The notes beneath the pieces are model-generated. The model ran no database searches and was not told where the DNA came from. It saw only the letters and a list, made by a program, of their open reading frames with translations. The position numbers and the translations under genes were made by a program. 64,000 bases of DNA from PZPK01 sp963974595 (GTDB taxonomy: Bacteria; Pseudomonadota; Gammaproteobacteria; Pseudomonadales; Oleiphilaceae), in contig CAXBDA010000007.1 in NCBI GenBank assembly GCA_963974595.1, positions 1 to 64,000 on the forward strand, written 5' to 3'. Positions 54,311 through 63,432 of this stretch are shown piece after piece (the stretch's first letter is position 1; every line of letters begins with the position of its first letter).

Positions 54311-54814
54311 ATGATACGAGCAATGATTGTCGCCATGGCACAAAATCGGGTTATCGGTATTCATAATAAGCTGCCTTGGTATTTACCCAATGACTTGAAA
54401 TACTTTAAACAGGTTACCATGGGAAAACCTATCATCATGGGGCGTAAGACCTTTGAGTCTATCGGTAAACCATTACCAGGTAGAACCAATATTGTTATTA
54501 CCCGAAATACGGATTGGCGAGCAGACGGGGTAAAGGTTGTTCACTCTTTAGATGAAGCCTATGACTTAGCTGAAGCCATAGGGGTGATAGACGGCCAACG
54601 TGAACTTATGATTATTGGTGGAGATCAAATCTACCAAAGCAGTTTGCAGGAAATCGATAGAATATATTTAACTCAGGTTCATGCTTCTGTCGAAGGGGAT
54701 GCTTGGTTCCCGGAAGTGGATTGGTCTCAATGGAAAGAGGTTGGCAGGGAAGACTTTCAAGCGGGTGGGCCCAACCCTTACGATTATAGTTTCGTGATAT
54801 TTGATCGGCTGTAG
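54311..54814 (+). CDS. folA: Dihydrofolate reductase
   Basis: FolA reduces dihydrofolate made by ThyA back to tetrahydrofolate with NADPH. The 167-residue enzyme shows AMAQNRVIGIHNKLPWYLPNDLKYF (active-site region, split), GRKTFESIGKPLPGRTNIV and the C-terminal DAWFPEVD. It is 45 bases after thyA. Confidence 0.97.
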   Translation: MIRAMIVAMAQNRVIGIHNKLPWYLPNDLKYFKQVTMGKPIIMGRKTFESIGKPLPGRTNIVITRNTDWRADGVKVVHSLDEAYDLAEAIGVIDGQRELMIIGGDQIYQSSLQEIDRIYLTQVHASVEGDAWFPEVDWSQWKEVGREDFQAGGPNPYDYSFVIFDRL

Positions 54815-54847
54815 CGTTTAAGAGTGTTTACGTATTGTATGCATAGA

Positions 54848-54880
54848 GGAAATATACCCGTTAGACACCAGTATATTTCC
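54848..54880. repeat. Perfect 10-bp inverted repeat between folA and ilvD
   Basis: GGAAATATAC (54848-54857) and GTATATTTCC (54871-54880) are exact reverse complements around a 13-base loop, placed between two convergent genes. No T run follows on either strand, so it is not a canonical terminator. It may be a 3'-end-protecting stem or a Rho-assisted termination site. Confidence 0.75.
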
Positions 54881-54905
54881 GCCTATCTGAATTGATTTAT
54901 CCTGT

Positions 54906-56750
54906 TCAATCTAATAGTGATAAATTTCTAACGGCACCTTTGTCAGCGCTGGTGGCTAACAGTGCATAGGCTTTTAAAGCGCCTGATACTTTTCTTGGAC
55001 GTTTTTCAACTGGCTTCCAGCCCTGTTTTCCTTTTGCATCCATTGCTGTGCGTCTAGCCGCCAACTCTTCGGTTGAAATATCAACATTAATACTTCGGTT
55101 TGGAATGTTAATCTTAATGGTGTCGCCCGCTTCAATTAAGCCAATTGCACCACCTGCTGCCGCTTCAGGAGAAGCATGCCCGATCGATAAACCTGATGTG
55201 CCGCCAGAGAATCGACCATCTGTTAATAATGCGCATTCTTTGCCCAAGCCTTTTGATTTTAAGTAGCTGGTTGGGTAGAGCATTTCTTGCATGCCGGGCC
55301 CACCTTTTGGCCCTTCATAGCGAATGATGACCACGTCACCAGCAACCACTTCATCGTTTAGAATACCTTTGACGGCAGACTCTTGGCTTTCGAAAATAAC
55401 AGCGTTGCCGGTGAATATATGAATTGACTCATCGACCCCCGCTGTTTTAACGACACAGCCATCTTCAGCGATATTGCCATAAAGTACGGCTAAACCGCCT
55501 TCTAAGGAATAAGCATGTTCAATAGAACGGATACAACCATTGGCTCTGTCGCCATCCAGTGTAGGCCATCTTGTTGCTTGGCTAAAGGCTGTTTGAGTTG
55601 GAATACCAGCAGGGCCGGCTTTGAAAAACTCAGCGACTTCGGGGTCATTGTTTTGCATAATATCCCATTTGGCTAGCGCTTCTTTCATTGTTTTGCTGTG
55701 GACAGTAGGCAGGTCACTATGGAGTAAACCCGCGCGATCTAGTTCGCCAAGTATGGCCATAATGCCGCCAGCACGATGCACATCTTCAATATGGTATTTG
55801 GGTGAGTTTGGCGCGACTTTACACAATTGAGGAATTTTTCTACTCAGCTCATTGATCTTACTAAGGTCAAAGTCGAGTTCGGCCTCTTGTGCTGCTGCTA
55901 GTAAATGAAGAATGGTATTGGTTGAACCACCCATGGCAATGTCGAGCATGACAGCATTTTCAAATGCTTTGTGATTAGCGATTGAACGCGGTAAAACGGA
56001 CTCATCATCCTGTTCATAATAGCGCCGGGTAATGTCAACGATTGTATCGGCAGCATTAAGAAATAACTTTTCTCTATCTGCATGTGTGGCTAAGGTTGTG
56101 CCGTTACCTGGAAGTGACAGGCCAATGGCTTCTGTTAAACAGTTCATGGAATTCGCGGTAAACATGCCAGAGCATGAGCCGCATGTCGGGCAAGCACTGC
56201 GTTCATATTCCGCAACGGTTTCATCGTCAGCCGAGTCATCTGCTGCAATAACCATCGCATCGACTAAATCTAACTTATTTTCTGATAGCTTGGTTTTTCC
56301 TGCTTCCATCGGGCCGCCTGACACAAAAATAACCGGGATATTTAAGCGCAAGGCGGCCATCAACATTCCTGGTGTGATTTTGTCGCAGTTTGAGATACAG
56401 ACTAAGGCATCTGCACAGTGGGCATTTACCATGTACTCTACTGAATCAGCAATAATCTCTCTGGAGGGAAGGCTGTAAAGCATGCCGTCATGGCCCATCG
56501 CAATGCCATCATCGACAGCTATGGTGTTGAACTCTTTTGCAACACCACCGGCTTTTTCGATTTGGCGAGCAACCAATTGCCCCATATCTTTTAAATGGAC
56601 GTGGCCTGGAACAAATTGTGTGAATGAATTTGAGATAGCGATAATGGGTTTTTCGAAGTCTTCTGTTTTCATTCCAGTTGCGCGCCACAAAGCGCGTGCT
56701 CCGGCCATATTGCGTCCATGAGTCGAGGTTTTAGAACGATAAATAGGCAT
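54906..56750 (-). CDS. ilvD: Dihydroxy-acid dehydratase
   Basis: IlvD dehydrates dihydroxy-acids to the 2-oxo acids of valine, isoleucine and (via leuA) leucine. The 614 residues match the long form. Iron-sulfur ligand cysteines are in SNCDKITPGM and CPTCGSCSGMFTANSMNCL. The C-terminal block LLTDGRFSGGTSGLSIGHASPEA is split but complete. It is monocistronic, convergent with folA and divergent from the LON-domain gene. Confidence 0.98.
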   Translation of the reverse strand: MPIYRSKTSTHGRNMAGARALWRATGMKTEDFEKPIIAISNSFTQFVPGHVHLKDMGQLVARQIEKAGGVAKEFNTIAVDDGIAMGHDGMLYSLPSREIIADSVEYMVNAHCADALVCISNCDKITPGMLMAALRLNIPVIFVSGGPMEAGKTKLSENKLDLVDAMVIAADDSADDETVAEYERSACPTCGSCSGMFTANSMNCLTEAIGLSLPGNGTTLATHADREKLFLNAADTIVDITRRYYEQDDESVLPRSIANHKAFENAVMLDIAMGGSTNTILHLLAAAQEAELDFDLSKINELSRKIPQLCKVAPNSPKYHIEDVHRAGGIMAILGELDRAGLLHSDLPTVHSKTMKEALAKWDIMQNNDPEVAEFFKAGPAGIPTQTAFSQATRWPTLDGDRANGCIRSIEHAYSLEGGLAVLYGNIAEDGCVVKTAGVDESIHIFTGNAVIFESQESAVKGILNDEVVAGDVVIIRYEGPKGGPGMQEMLYPTSYLKSKGLGKECALLTDGRFSGGTSGLSIGHASPEAAAGGAIGLIEAGDTIKINIPNRSINVDISTEELAARRTAMDAKGKQGWKPVEKRPRKVSGALKAYALLATSADKGAVRNLSLLD

Positions 56751-56942
56751 GATGGGTCTCTTTTGAAAGATTTAAAATAACGTTAAACTGGGCTGAGCAT
56801 AACAAAAAAAAACCATCTAGGCATTAATCTAAGCAAGCCTTTTTAGCGTATTCATAATGAACTTTTTAAACGACTGAGAATTTGCCGCTATGCTTAAGGG
56901 TGAGCTATCAATTAATTAATTTATCAGCTTAGGCTTTTTCAT

Positions 56943-57515
56943 ATGAGTTCGTCTGTTTTTCCATTAAATGCCATCGTATGTCCGAAGGGGCGAATAGCAC
57001 TGCGTATTTTTGAAGCGCGTTATTTAGATATGATTCGACGGTGCTTAAAACGTGAAGAAGGCTTCGTGATTACCTTGTATATGCCAAAGGGAAAAGACGA
57101 AAGTTTATTTTACAAAACGGGTACGGAAGTCAATATTGTTGACTTTGGTGAGATGACTCAGCATGGAGTGTTAAATATTATTGTTGAAGGCATTCAGCAA
57201 GTGCAACTGACCGACGTGTCTCAACAAAATGATGGACTATGGCAAGCTGAAATAACAAGAAATACGACAGAGCAGTATCTGTCTACGCCCAATGAGTTTG
57301 ATGATCTCTGTTTGGTATTAAAGGCATTAATAAAACACCCCTATGTGAAAGAACTTGATATGGATATTGATTTTGATGATGCCCGCCAAGTTAGCTGGCG
57401 CTTAACAGAGCTACTTCCTCTGGGAAATGAGCAAAAGCAGTACTTGTATGAGTTGGAGTCGGCGACACTTCGCTTAGCAAAAATAGCCGATCAACTTTCT
57501 GATATGGTTGGTTAG
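56943..57515 (+). CDS. LON peptidase substrate-binding domain protein
   Basis: The 190-residue protein consists of only the Lon N-terminal (PUA-like) domain without ATPase or protease parts. It opens VFPLNAIVCPKGRIALRIFEARYLDMI, followed by the beta barrel and a C-terminal helical bundle. Stand-alone versions are common in proteobacteria, and their function is unknown. It is convergent with the DedA-PAP2 gene, 12 bases apart. Confidence 0.9.
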   Translation: MSSSVFPLNAIVCPKGRIALRIFEARYLDMIRRCLKREEGFVITLYMPKGKDESLFYKTGTEVNIVDFGEMTQHGVLNIIVEGIQQVQLTDVSQQNDGLWQAEITRNTTEQYLSTPNEFDDLCLVLKALIKHPYVKELDMDIDFDDARQVSWRLTELLPLGNEQKQYLYELESATLRLAKIADQLSDMVG

Positions 57516-57527
57516 TCTTTTAAAGCG

Positions 57528-59021
57528 TTAATTTATAATCTTCATGTTCGTTAGCGATTCACTAAAAAAAAGTTGCTGATAGCCAATGGCGCAAATCATC
57601 CAAATCACGATGCCGCCAATAATAAGGTGACGATCATGAGCTTGGCTACGATTGGCCGTATTCTGAATATCTCTGCTATAAAAATAACTGTAACTAACCC
57701 GGGTTAAACTGGCAATAATCAGCCCAAGGCTAATGCCGGCAATCACATCTGTTAGCCAGTGAACACCAAGCAATACACGACTAAATGCAATTAGAATAAT
57801 CGGGATTGAAAATATTAAATAAGGTTGCCATCTTTTCCTCTGACTCATTGTTTGAGCAATAAAACTGGCCGTTAAGGCAAAAAAAACAGTGGCACTACTA
57901 CTGTGTCCACTTGGGTATGCGAATGATGTCGGTGGCACTAAGGTAGCATCAGGTCTGGCAATACCAAAAAACTCTTTGAGAGCGTGTGTGATGAAAGCTG
58001 TGAGCAAGCCCGCAAGCAGAATGTGTATCGCGGCATAGTAGTGTTTACGAATGACCATTAGTAGAATAAATAAAGTAAAAGATAGGTACATAAAGGCTCG
58101 ATCCCCAAGCAAGGTAAGGTGCGTCGCTAGTTGAGAGATGCCGGTACCAATAGGCCCCATTCCAGTACGAATACTGATTGCTGTATTTAAGCAAAGCTGG
58201 TTCAGCTCTATCAGCAAATTTGTACTTATTGTTAAGTATGTCCAGAAGCTTAGAATGCCTAAACTAATAAATAGCAGGCTGATGGACGCAAGCGGAAATT
58301 CGAAGTGGCTATGCCTCTTTCGAAAGTGTTGATAATGAGCCTGAAGCTTTTGAAAAATAAGCCCTGAAGAGCGCCTTAATAACAAAGCATCATAGAGTGA
58401 GCTGCCGGCCTGTAAATGAATACTCAAGTAGCGGAATGAGAGAGCAATGAAAGCAAGAATGCATAGAAAAATCAGGATAATAGATAAAAAAGCATCCGGC
58501 AGTTTTAGATTGACGGCTTTACCTGTTAGATAGCCAGGCAGCAAGTAAAAGGGAGCCCAAATGAGCGCTGATATGCTATTAAAGGCGGCAAAGCGTAGTT
58601 GTGACATGCCAAACATGCCCGCTGTTAATGGCAGAATAGGTCTGATTGGGCCGATAAACCTGCCTAGCATAATACTCTTTCCGCCATGTTTATAAAAAAA
58701 GCGTTCTCCCATTTTGAGGGTTTCTGGGTAGCGAGAAAATGGCCACCATCTTGGAATGCTATCTTTAAAAAAATGACCTAAATAAAAGCTAATACCATCA
58801 CCCGCAACCGCGCCAAGGAAGCCTGCGAGCAATATCGCAGTGATTGAAGAATCAAGATGGCCAGCAACGGTTGCTACCAAAAAAAGCAGTAAAACACCCG
58901 GGACAATGATGCCCGCAAGCGCTAGAGACTCTATGAGGGAAATAAGAAAAATGCCGAGTAAGAGCCAGTTAGGGTTCAGCTTAAGCCATTCTAATAAGGG
59001 TTGAAAATCCGCTTCACTCAT
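57528..59021 (-). CDS. DedA family and PAP2 phosphatase fusion membrane protein
   Basis: The 497-residue membrane protein joins two domains. The N-terminal DedA/SNARE-associated domain (about 1-190) has AGIIVPGVLLLFLVATVAG, GDGISFYLGHFF and GRFIGPIRPILPLTAGMFGM. The C-terminal PAP2 domain (about 300-460) has all three catalytic motifs: KEFFGIARP, YPSGHSSS and SRVLLGVHWLTDV. DedA proteins can flip undecaprenyl phosphate, and PAP2 enzymes can make it from the diphosphate. A fused recycling and flipping role for the carrier lipid is plausible but inferred. I start at the ATG at 59021, with GGAAG upstream, rather than the GTG at 59045. Confidence 0.9.
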   Translation of the reverse strand: MSEADFQPLLEWLKLNPNWLLLGIFLISLIESLALAGIIVPGVLLLFLVATVAGHLDSSITAILLAGFLGAVAGDGISFYLGHFFKDSIPRWWPFSRYPETLKMGERFFYKHGGKSIMLGRFIGPIRPILPLTAGMFGMSQLRFAAFNSISALIWAPFYLLPGYLTGKAVNLKLPDAFLSIILIFLCILAFIALSFRYLSIHLQAGSSLYDALLLRRSSGLIFQKLQAHYQHFRKRHSHFEFPLASISLLFISLGILSFWTYLTISTNLLIELNQLCLNTAISIRTGMGPIGTGISQLATHLTLLGDRAFMYLSFTLFILLMVIRKHYYAAIHILLAGLLTAFITHALKEFFGIARPDATLVPPTSFAYPSGHSSSATVFFALTASFIAQTMSQRKRWQPYLIFSIPIILIAFSRVLLGVHWLTDVIAGISLGLIIASLTRVSYSYFYSRDIQNTANRSQAHDRHLIIGGIVIWMICAIGYQQLFFSESLTNMKIIN

Positions 59022-59139
59022 ACTCTTCCAAAATAAAAAACGCACAACAGGCTGTGGGTTTTAAAAGAAAACAAGGTTAAAAACAAGCAAATTAATAACT
59101 TACTTTGATGCCAGGTTTATTGAATATTATCGGTTTAAC

Positions 59140-60147
59140 TTAACGTCTTACGCTGTGTAAACATACTCGGTTGTGGCCGTTTTTTTGTGCTTCTACTAAA
59201 GATAAATGCGCTTCTGCGATTAGTTTGTTGGCCGAATTATCTTGATCTGCCTCGCGCTCATTTGGGCAAAATGTGGTGCAGCCTAAGCTAACGGATATGC
59301 TATCTACATCAGGCCATTTACTGTCTTCAATGGTTCTTCGTATTCGTTCAGCTATGACTAATACGCCTTCAGCGGGCGTGCATGGAAGTAATAAATAAGC
59401 CGTCTGCTTGCCATCAAAATAGTCGCTGTCACCGGCTCGTATCATGGCTTTCAGGGTAGCAGTAAAACTGATAAGCAGTGATTGAATCGTGGGTGTATTA
59501 TGTAGATTTTGCAGTTGAGGGAAGTAGTCTATTTCTAAGGAAATTAAGGATAAAGGCTTGCCCGTTCTTTCTGCTCGACATACTTCTTTTTTGAGCGTGT
59601 CTTCAAGATGTCGTTGGTTGTAGGCTCGGGTGAGCGGGTCATGAATTTCGAGTTCAACAAGCGTTCTATTGCGTTTTTGATGAAGTTGCGAGTAAGTGCT
59701 GGCTAAGGCCATAAATACAAGGAAAGTACTGGCAAATACGAGTGCAGAATAGAGTGTTAAGCTCAGCAATATTGAGAATGAAAAGAGGCATAAAACGCTT
59801 AAATTAATGATACTGGCTAAACGGTGAGATAACGCAATATACGCGAGTAAACTCAGTGGAAATACCCAGTGCTTAATTTCATTGGGGTATTTAAAGCTCA
59901 AAATAAAAAAGCAAAAAATAGCGGTGACGCTGATCGCTAAGCTTGCTTGTTTCAAGTATTTAGATTCAGGCGCGAAACGGGCATAAATACTCACACCCAA
60001 GTATAAACTGGCAATAAACCAAGCGGTGTAGACTAAATCGTAAAGGCCAAAGCGAAAATTCTGAATACCCAAAATAGCTAAAGTGATCGCACTGAGTAAA
60101 AATAATAAGCTCACGAGTCGAGTTTGCAGTTGGTTTTCAGCAAGCAT
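59140..60147 (-). CDS. Membrane protein with degenerate GGDEF domain (second of a pair)
   Basis: The 335-residue protein has about six membrane spans in its first 160 residues, followed by a GGDEF-fold domain (about 170-330). The fold is recognisable from HDPLTRAYNQRHLEDTL, LSLISLEIDYFPQL, VIAERIRRTIEDS and VSLGCTTF. The catalytic GGDEF signature is replaced by sequence around DSDYFDGKQTAYLLLP, so diguanylate cyclase activity is not expected. A regulatory, nucleotide-binding or structural role is inferred. It overlaps its upstream neighbour by one base (TAATG) and is probably its paralogue. Confidence 0.75.
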   Translation of the reverse strand: MLAENQLQTRLVSLLFLLSAITLAILGIQNFRFGLYDLVYTAWFIASLYLGVSIYARFAPESKYLKQASLAISVTAIFCFFILSFKYPNEIKHWVFPLSLLAYIALSHRLASIINLSVLCLFSFSILLSLTLYSALVFASTFLVFMALASTYSQLHQKRNRTLVELEIHDPLTRAYNQRHLEDTLKKEVCRAERTGKPLSLISLEIDYFPQLQNLHNTPTIQSLLISFTATLKAMIRAGDSDYFDGKQTAYLLLPCTPAEGVLVIAERIRRTIEDSKWPDVDSISVSLGCTTFCPNEREADQDNSANKLIAEAHLSLVEAQKNGHNRVCLHSVRR

Positions 60148-61193
60148 TATGTATCATCCTCATCAGAAATTGGCTTAATGTCATCGCTTGGCTCAGTTTC
60201 ATCATTCGGGCCAATGTCATGAGACTCTCTGAATACAAAGGTTCTATTGTGGCTAACAGATTGAGTTTGCTTCAAGGCTTGTGAAGCGCGTTCAATAATA
60301 GATTGGCTATCATCACCGATATTTAAGCCAGATATGCCGGTGCTAACGGTAATTTCCTCTTCATCGAGTTTGATCTCTTTACGGATTTTGATGCGTAGAG
60401 CATTGGCTATTTTAACAGCCTGTGAAGAGCTGGTATGTGGCAGTACAATTAAAAATTCATGAGGCTCCCATAAGTAATAACTATCAAAAAGCCTCAGATT
60501 ATTGTGAAGAAGTTTCCCTAGCAGGATGATGGCGCTATCTTGTTGTTTGGGTGAAAGTCTCGATAAACAATTCTGGTCAACCCCCAAAGCAAGCAGGGAT
60601 AACTCGCAGCCCTCACGCTCACTTCGCTGTATCTCTTTGGTTAAATCATGACCGAGATGCTCTTTTGTTGCTGCTTTGGTTAAATTGTCAGTTCTTCGTA
60701 AGGGTTTTAATTGCTTTCGTCGTAATTCTCGTAAGTAAACTAAGCTACAGGCCATACTTAGGTAGAGATAATAATTTAATATGGCTTGAATATTCTCAAA
60801 AATATTGCCAAAAAGATTCAATTCAATCGTGGCTAAAATAGAAAAAACTGTGATCAGTACCAGGGCAGGTTTAAAGTCATAAAAAAAGAAAATCAGCATG
60901 GGGATAAAGTAAAGCCAGGTGCTGGTATATTCTGGAGAGAGGCTTAAACCAATTAGCCCGAGTAAGCCTAATGCTAAAGAGGAATACTTAAAACCTGAAA
61001 AGCCATTTTCCAGTTGTTTAGTGTTTTTATTTCTTAATAGATTGACTGACAGCAAAATACAAAGTGCCGCCGCTAATAAAGCAGGGATAAAGCTACCGGT
61101 AAGCAAGCTATAAAGAGCCAAAAAGCCAGAGCTTACACAGGCTAAAAAATACGGTTTAGTTTCTATTAGTAGTTGATGATCTATTTGGGACAT
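60147..61193 (-). CDS. Membrane protein with degenerate GGDEF domain (first of a pair)
   Basis: The 348-residue protein has several membrane spans in the first 150 residues, then a GGDEF-like domain (about 165-325): RRTDNLTKAATKEHLGHDL, LSLLALGVDQNCLSRL, IANALRIKIRKEI and VSTGISGL. The GGDEF site reads LWEPHEFLIVLPH (WEPHEF), and the metal-binding Asp positions are also changed, so catalysis is unlikely. The tail is very acidic (ETEPSDDIKPISDEDDT). It overlaps the following gene by one base, so the two are translationally coupled. Confidence 0.72.
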   Translation of the reverse strand: MSQIDHQLLIETKPYFLACVSSGFLALYSLLTGSFIPALLAAALCILLSVNLLRNKNTKQLENGFSGFKYSSLALGLLGLIGLSLSPEYTSTWLYFIPMLIFFFYDFKPALVLITVFSILATIELNLFGNIFENIQAILNYYLYLSMACSLVYLRELRRKQLKPLRRTDNLTKAATKEHLGHDLTKEIQRSEREGCELSLLALGVDQNCLSRLSPKQQDSAIILLGKLLHNNLRLFDSYYLWEPHEFLIVLPHTSSSQAVKIANALRIKIRKEIKLDEEEITVSTGISGLNIGDDSQSIIERASQALKQTQSVSHNRTFVFRESHDIGPNDETEPSDDIKPISDEDDT

Positions 61194-61278
61194 AATCTAA
61201 GTCGCTTATTGTTTTAGTAAGACTTGGTATTCGATAAATAATAAAAGCATGCTTGCTGTATAAGGGTTACACGCATAT

Positions 61279-61560
61279 TTAATTCTCTGTGAAATCTTTG
61301 GGTACTTTGCCCTGCAAGTAATAAGCAAATGCAATAATTTCAGCAATGACACGATACAGCATTTCAGGGATTTCTTCGCCTAACTCTAGTTTAGACAAAA
61401 TGTTCACTAATTCACTATTTTCGTAAATTGGAATGTTGTGCTCTTTTGCTATATTGATAATTTGTTCCGCTAAATCGGCTTGTCCTTTTGCTGTTAGTGT
61501 CGGTGCTGATATCTCATCATACTTAAGTGCGATTGCTTGGTTAGGTGAAACGCTGTTCAT
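61279..61560 (-). CDS. FlhB C-terminal-domain-like protein (export switch homologue)
   Basis: The 93-residue protein corresponds to the cytoplasmic C-terminal domain of FlhB/YscU (PNQAIALKYDEISAPTLTAKG, AKEHNIPIYENSEL, LGEEIPEMLYRVIAEIIAFAY). The membrane part is missing, and the self-cleaving NPTH motif is replaced by SPNQ at the very start. Stand-alone copies (FhlB/YlqH-like) occur in many flagellated bacteria. Its start overlaps the stop of the FliK-like gene (ATGA), mirroring the functional pair FliK-FlhB. A role in export switching away from the main flagellar operon is inference. Confidence 0.85.
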   Translation of the reverse strand: MNSVSPNQAIALKYDEISAPTLTAKGQADLAEQIINIAKEHNIPIYENSELVNILSKLELGEEIPEMLYRVIAEIIAFAYYLQGKVPKDFTEN

Positions 61561-63248
61561 GCTTTTGTATCCACAAGGTGTCTGTCTAGTTGGGTCTGCT
61601 TAGATGAAGGCTGACCTTTCTGACAAAGTATATCGTTTACATTTAAACCTATATTTTCAAGTTGGCTTTTAAAATAACCAGACTCTTTTTCGAGCAATGC
61701 CAAAGTGCTTTGCTGGTCAGCCCATAGTACCGGTGAGATTGTATTGTTCGATAGGGTCACCTGAACGTAAACAGGGCCTAAAGATGCTAAGTCGAAAGAT
61801 AACAGAAGCTTCCATTGTAGTTCATTTTCACCTGCATCATGTTCATTCATGGACTCCTTTTGTTCTTTATCGAGCCGGAAATTAAATGTTTGAATCGTTT
61901 GATTTGGGTTGAATAAGGGGAGCTCGAAAAACCATGTTTGTTGAAGAGCGCTTTCAGCGCCGCTGTTAGACTGCATTAAACTATTGAGTTGATTGAATTG
62001 CAATTTATGAATCATACCTGCCAGTAGTTTTAATAGCTGGCCTGTTGAAAGTTCTTGTGAGTCAAATAACGCTTTTGATTGATTAATGCGTGTGCTGGGT
62101 AGCATTGGAAAAGTAAACGGCGAAACTAAAAGGCTATCGGGGGTTCGGCCCAGAAATAAATTTTTTACTTCTGACGCGGAAAGTTCAGTGGCTAGCTGTT
62201 TGTTCAGTAATGCTGATGCAGACAGTAAGCTTGCTTTCAAGTCATTGATTTGCAAGCCTGCTTCGCTGGCCGGTTTGTTTGTATTTTGTTTAGCTAATGT
62301 GCTCGACGCAAGTTGCAGCAGGGCTTCAATCGTTTGTTGTATTTTGTCGCGAGTTGAATTTATCGATTGCGGTAATTGAGATTGCAGGGTCTTGGATTGA
62401 TTGAGTGCCTGGTTTAAATGCTTAAGCTGATTATTGAATGCATTCAGAAATTCTGGTTTAGATAAAAGGTTCTTCTCAAAGAATAGCCCTGAATCAATTA
62501 AACTTTGTTTCAGGTAGTTACCAGAGAGTGGAGTTGACGAAACGGGCGTCTGTTGTGTTTGAACAATCTCATTGAGTTTAGGTAACTTATCTAAAATAAT
62601 TTGCTTGATTGATGTGATTAGCTTTGGGTCGATACTTGAAGATTGAGGCTCATTAGTTGTTTGCGAACTAGTCGTGAGTCTTGATGCCAGCAAGCTAAGT
62701 TGATCAAAGCCTTGCTGTAAGGGGAGTTGTTTGTCGAGAGTTATATTGATCGCCTGCAGTAAAGGCTTGATGAGCGTTTTTTCTAGTCGTGTGCTGCTTG
62801 GTAAGGAATCTATTTTAATGTCTGCTTCTGGTGTTTGAGTAGCGCTTAAGAGTTGAGCAAGCTTGGTCGAGTTTGCTGTTGTTGGTCTAGTGGTAACTAA
62901 TTGTGCCATTAAGCTGGGTTTTTCAAGTGTACTTGATGGGTCGAGTTTTAATAAAAGTTTTTGGCCATTTTCCAAGGTTTTGTCAGAGCTAATAATAATT
63001 GTCTGGCCTTTAACGAGAACTAACCACTCTTTATTATTTTCTGGTGCTGGTGCTGGTGCTGGTGCTGATTGATTGCTGCCGGGTACAGTAGTCGCTTGTT
63101 TTGCATCGATAACGGTGCCAGAGTAAACTTTTCCTGCCTCAAGCTTTAAATCCTGAATCGTTGAAATAGAAGCCTGCTGACGATTAGCTTCGTTAGTCTG
63201 GGGTGTAAGGCGATTGCTGGAATTGATAGGGTGTTTAGATATATCCAT
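61557..63248 (-). CDS. FliK-like hook-length-control domain protein
   Basis: The 563-residue protein has a long, low-complexity, Gln/Ser/Thr/Leu-rich middle. Its C-terminal domain resembles FliK (LLSFDLASLGPVYVQVTLSNN, VLWADQQSTLALLEKE, LENIGLNVNDILC). FliK measures hook length and switches FlhB specificity. A repeat of Ala-Pro (residues around 63-70) is encoded by a hexanucleotide tandem repeat. It is coupled to the FlhB-C-like gene and stands apart from any flagellar gene cluster, so it may be a second, non-canonical FliK. Function is inferred from domain and pairing only. Confidence 0.82.
   Translation of the reverse strand: MDISKHPINSSNRLTPQTNEANRQQASISTIQDLKLEAGKVYSGTVIDAKQATTVPGSNQSAPAPAPAPENNKEWLVLVKGQTIIISSDKTLENGQKLLLKLDPSSTLEKPSLMAQLVTTRPTTANSTKLAQLLSATQTPEADIKIDSLPSSTRLEKTLIKPLLQAINITLDKQLPLQQGFDQLSLLASRLTTSSQTTNEPQSSSIDPKLITSIKQIILDKLPKLNEIVQTQQTPVSSTPLSGNYLKQSLIDSGLFFEKNLLSKPEFLNAFNNQLKHLNQALNQSKTLQSQLPQSINSTRDKIQQTIEALLQLASSTLAKQNTNKPASEAGLQINDLKASLLSASALLNKQLATELSASEVKNLFLGRTPDSLLVSPFTFPMLPSTRINQSKALFDSQELSTGQLLKLLAGMIHKLQFNQLNSLMQSNSGAESALQQTWFFELPLFNPNQTIQTFNFRLDKEQKESMNEHDAGENELQWKLLLSFDLASLGPVYVQVTLSNNTISPVLWADQQSTLALLEKESGYFKSQLENIGLNVNDILCQKGQPSSKQTQLDRHLVDTKA
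63045..63068. repeat. Hexanucleotide repeat GGTGCT x4 in the FliK-like gene
   Basis: Four copies of GGTGCT on the plus strand encode an Ala-Pro repeat. The unit is two codons long, so copy-number change would lengthen or shorten the linker without a frameshift. Confidence 0.85.
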
Positions 63249-63365
63249 CGCTTTAAACTTGTCTCAGGATGATGACCGACTTCAAACTTCCTTGATTGAG
63301 CGCAGAATTATGTGAACAGGCTCCCAATCAAGAAGCTAATAGATTATTTCATAGACTATCCCAGA

Positions 63366-63371
63366 TATAAT
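63366..63371 (+). promoter_or_regulatory. Possible -10 element of the terminal lipoprotein gene
   Basis: A perfect TATAAT lies 62 bases before the ATG at 63433, in the divergent region between the FliK-like gene and the lipoprotein gene. The -35 is weak. Confidence 0.4.
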
Positions 63372-63432
63372 CTCTAGGCAAAATATTAGAATGTTTTAGG
63401 GAAATAGCACAATAAATAAGGTTGTTGATGTG

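Noticed and set aside
56032..56721. Plus-strand ORFs of 148 and 79 codons opposite ilvD
   Set aside because: They are shadows of a strongly conserved ilvD frame, without start signals or recognisable domains.
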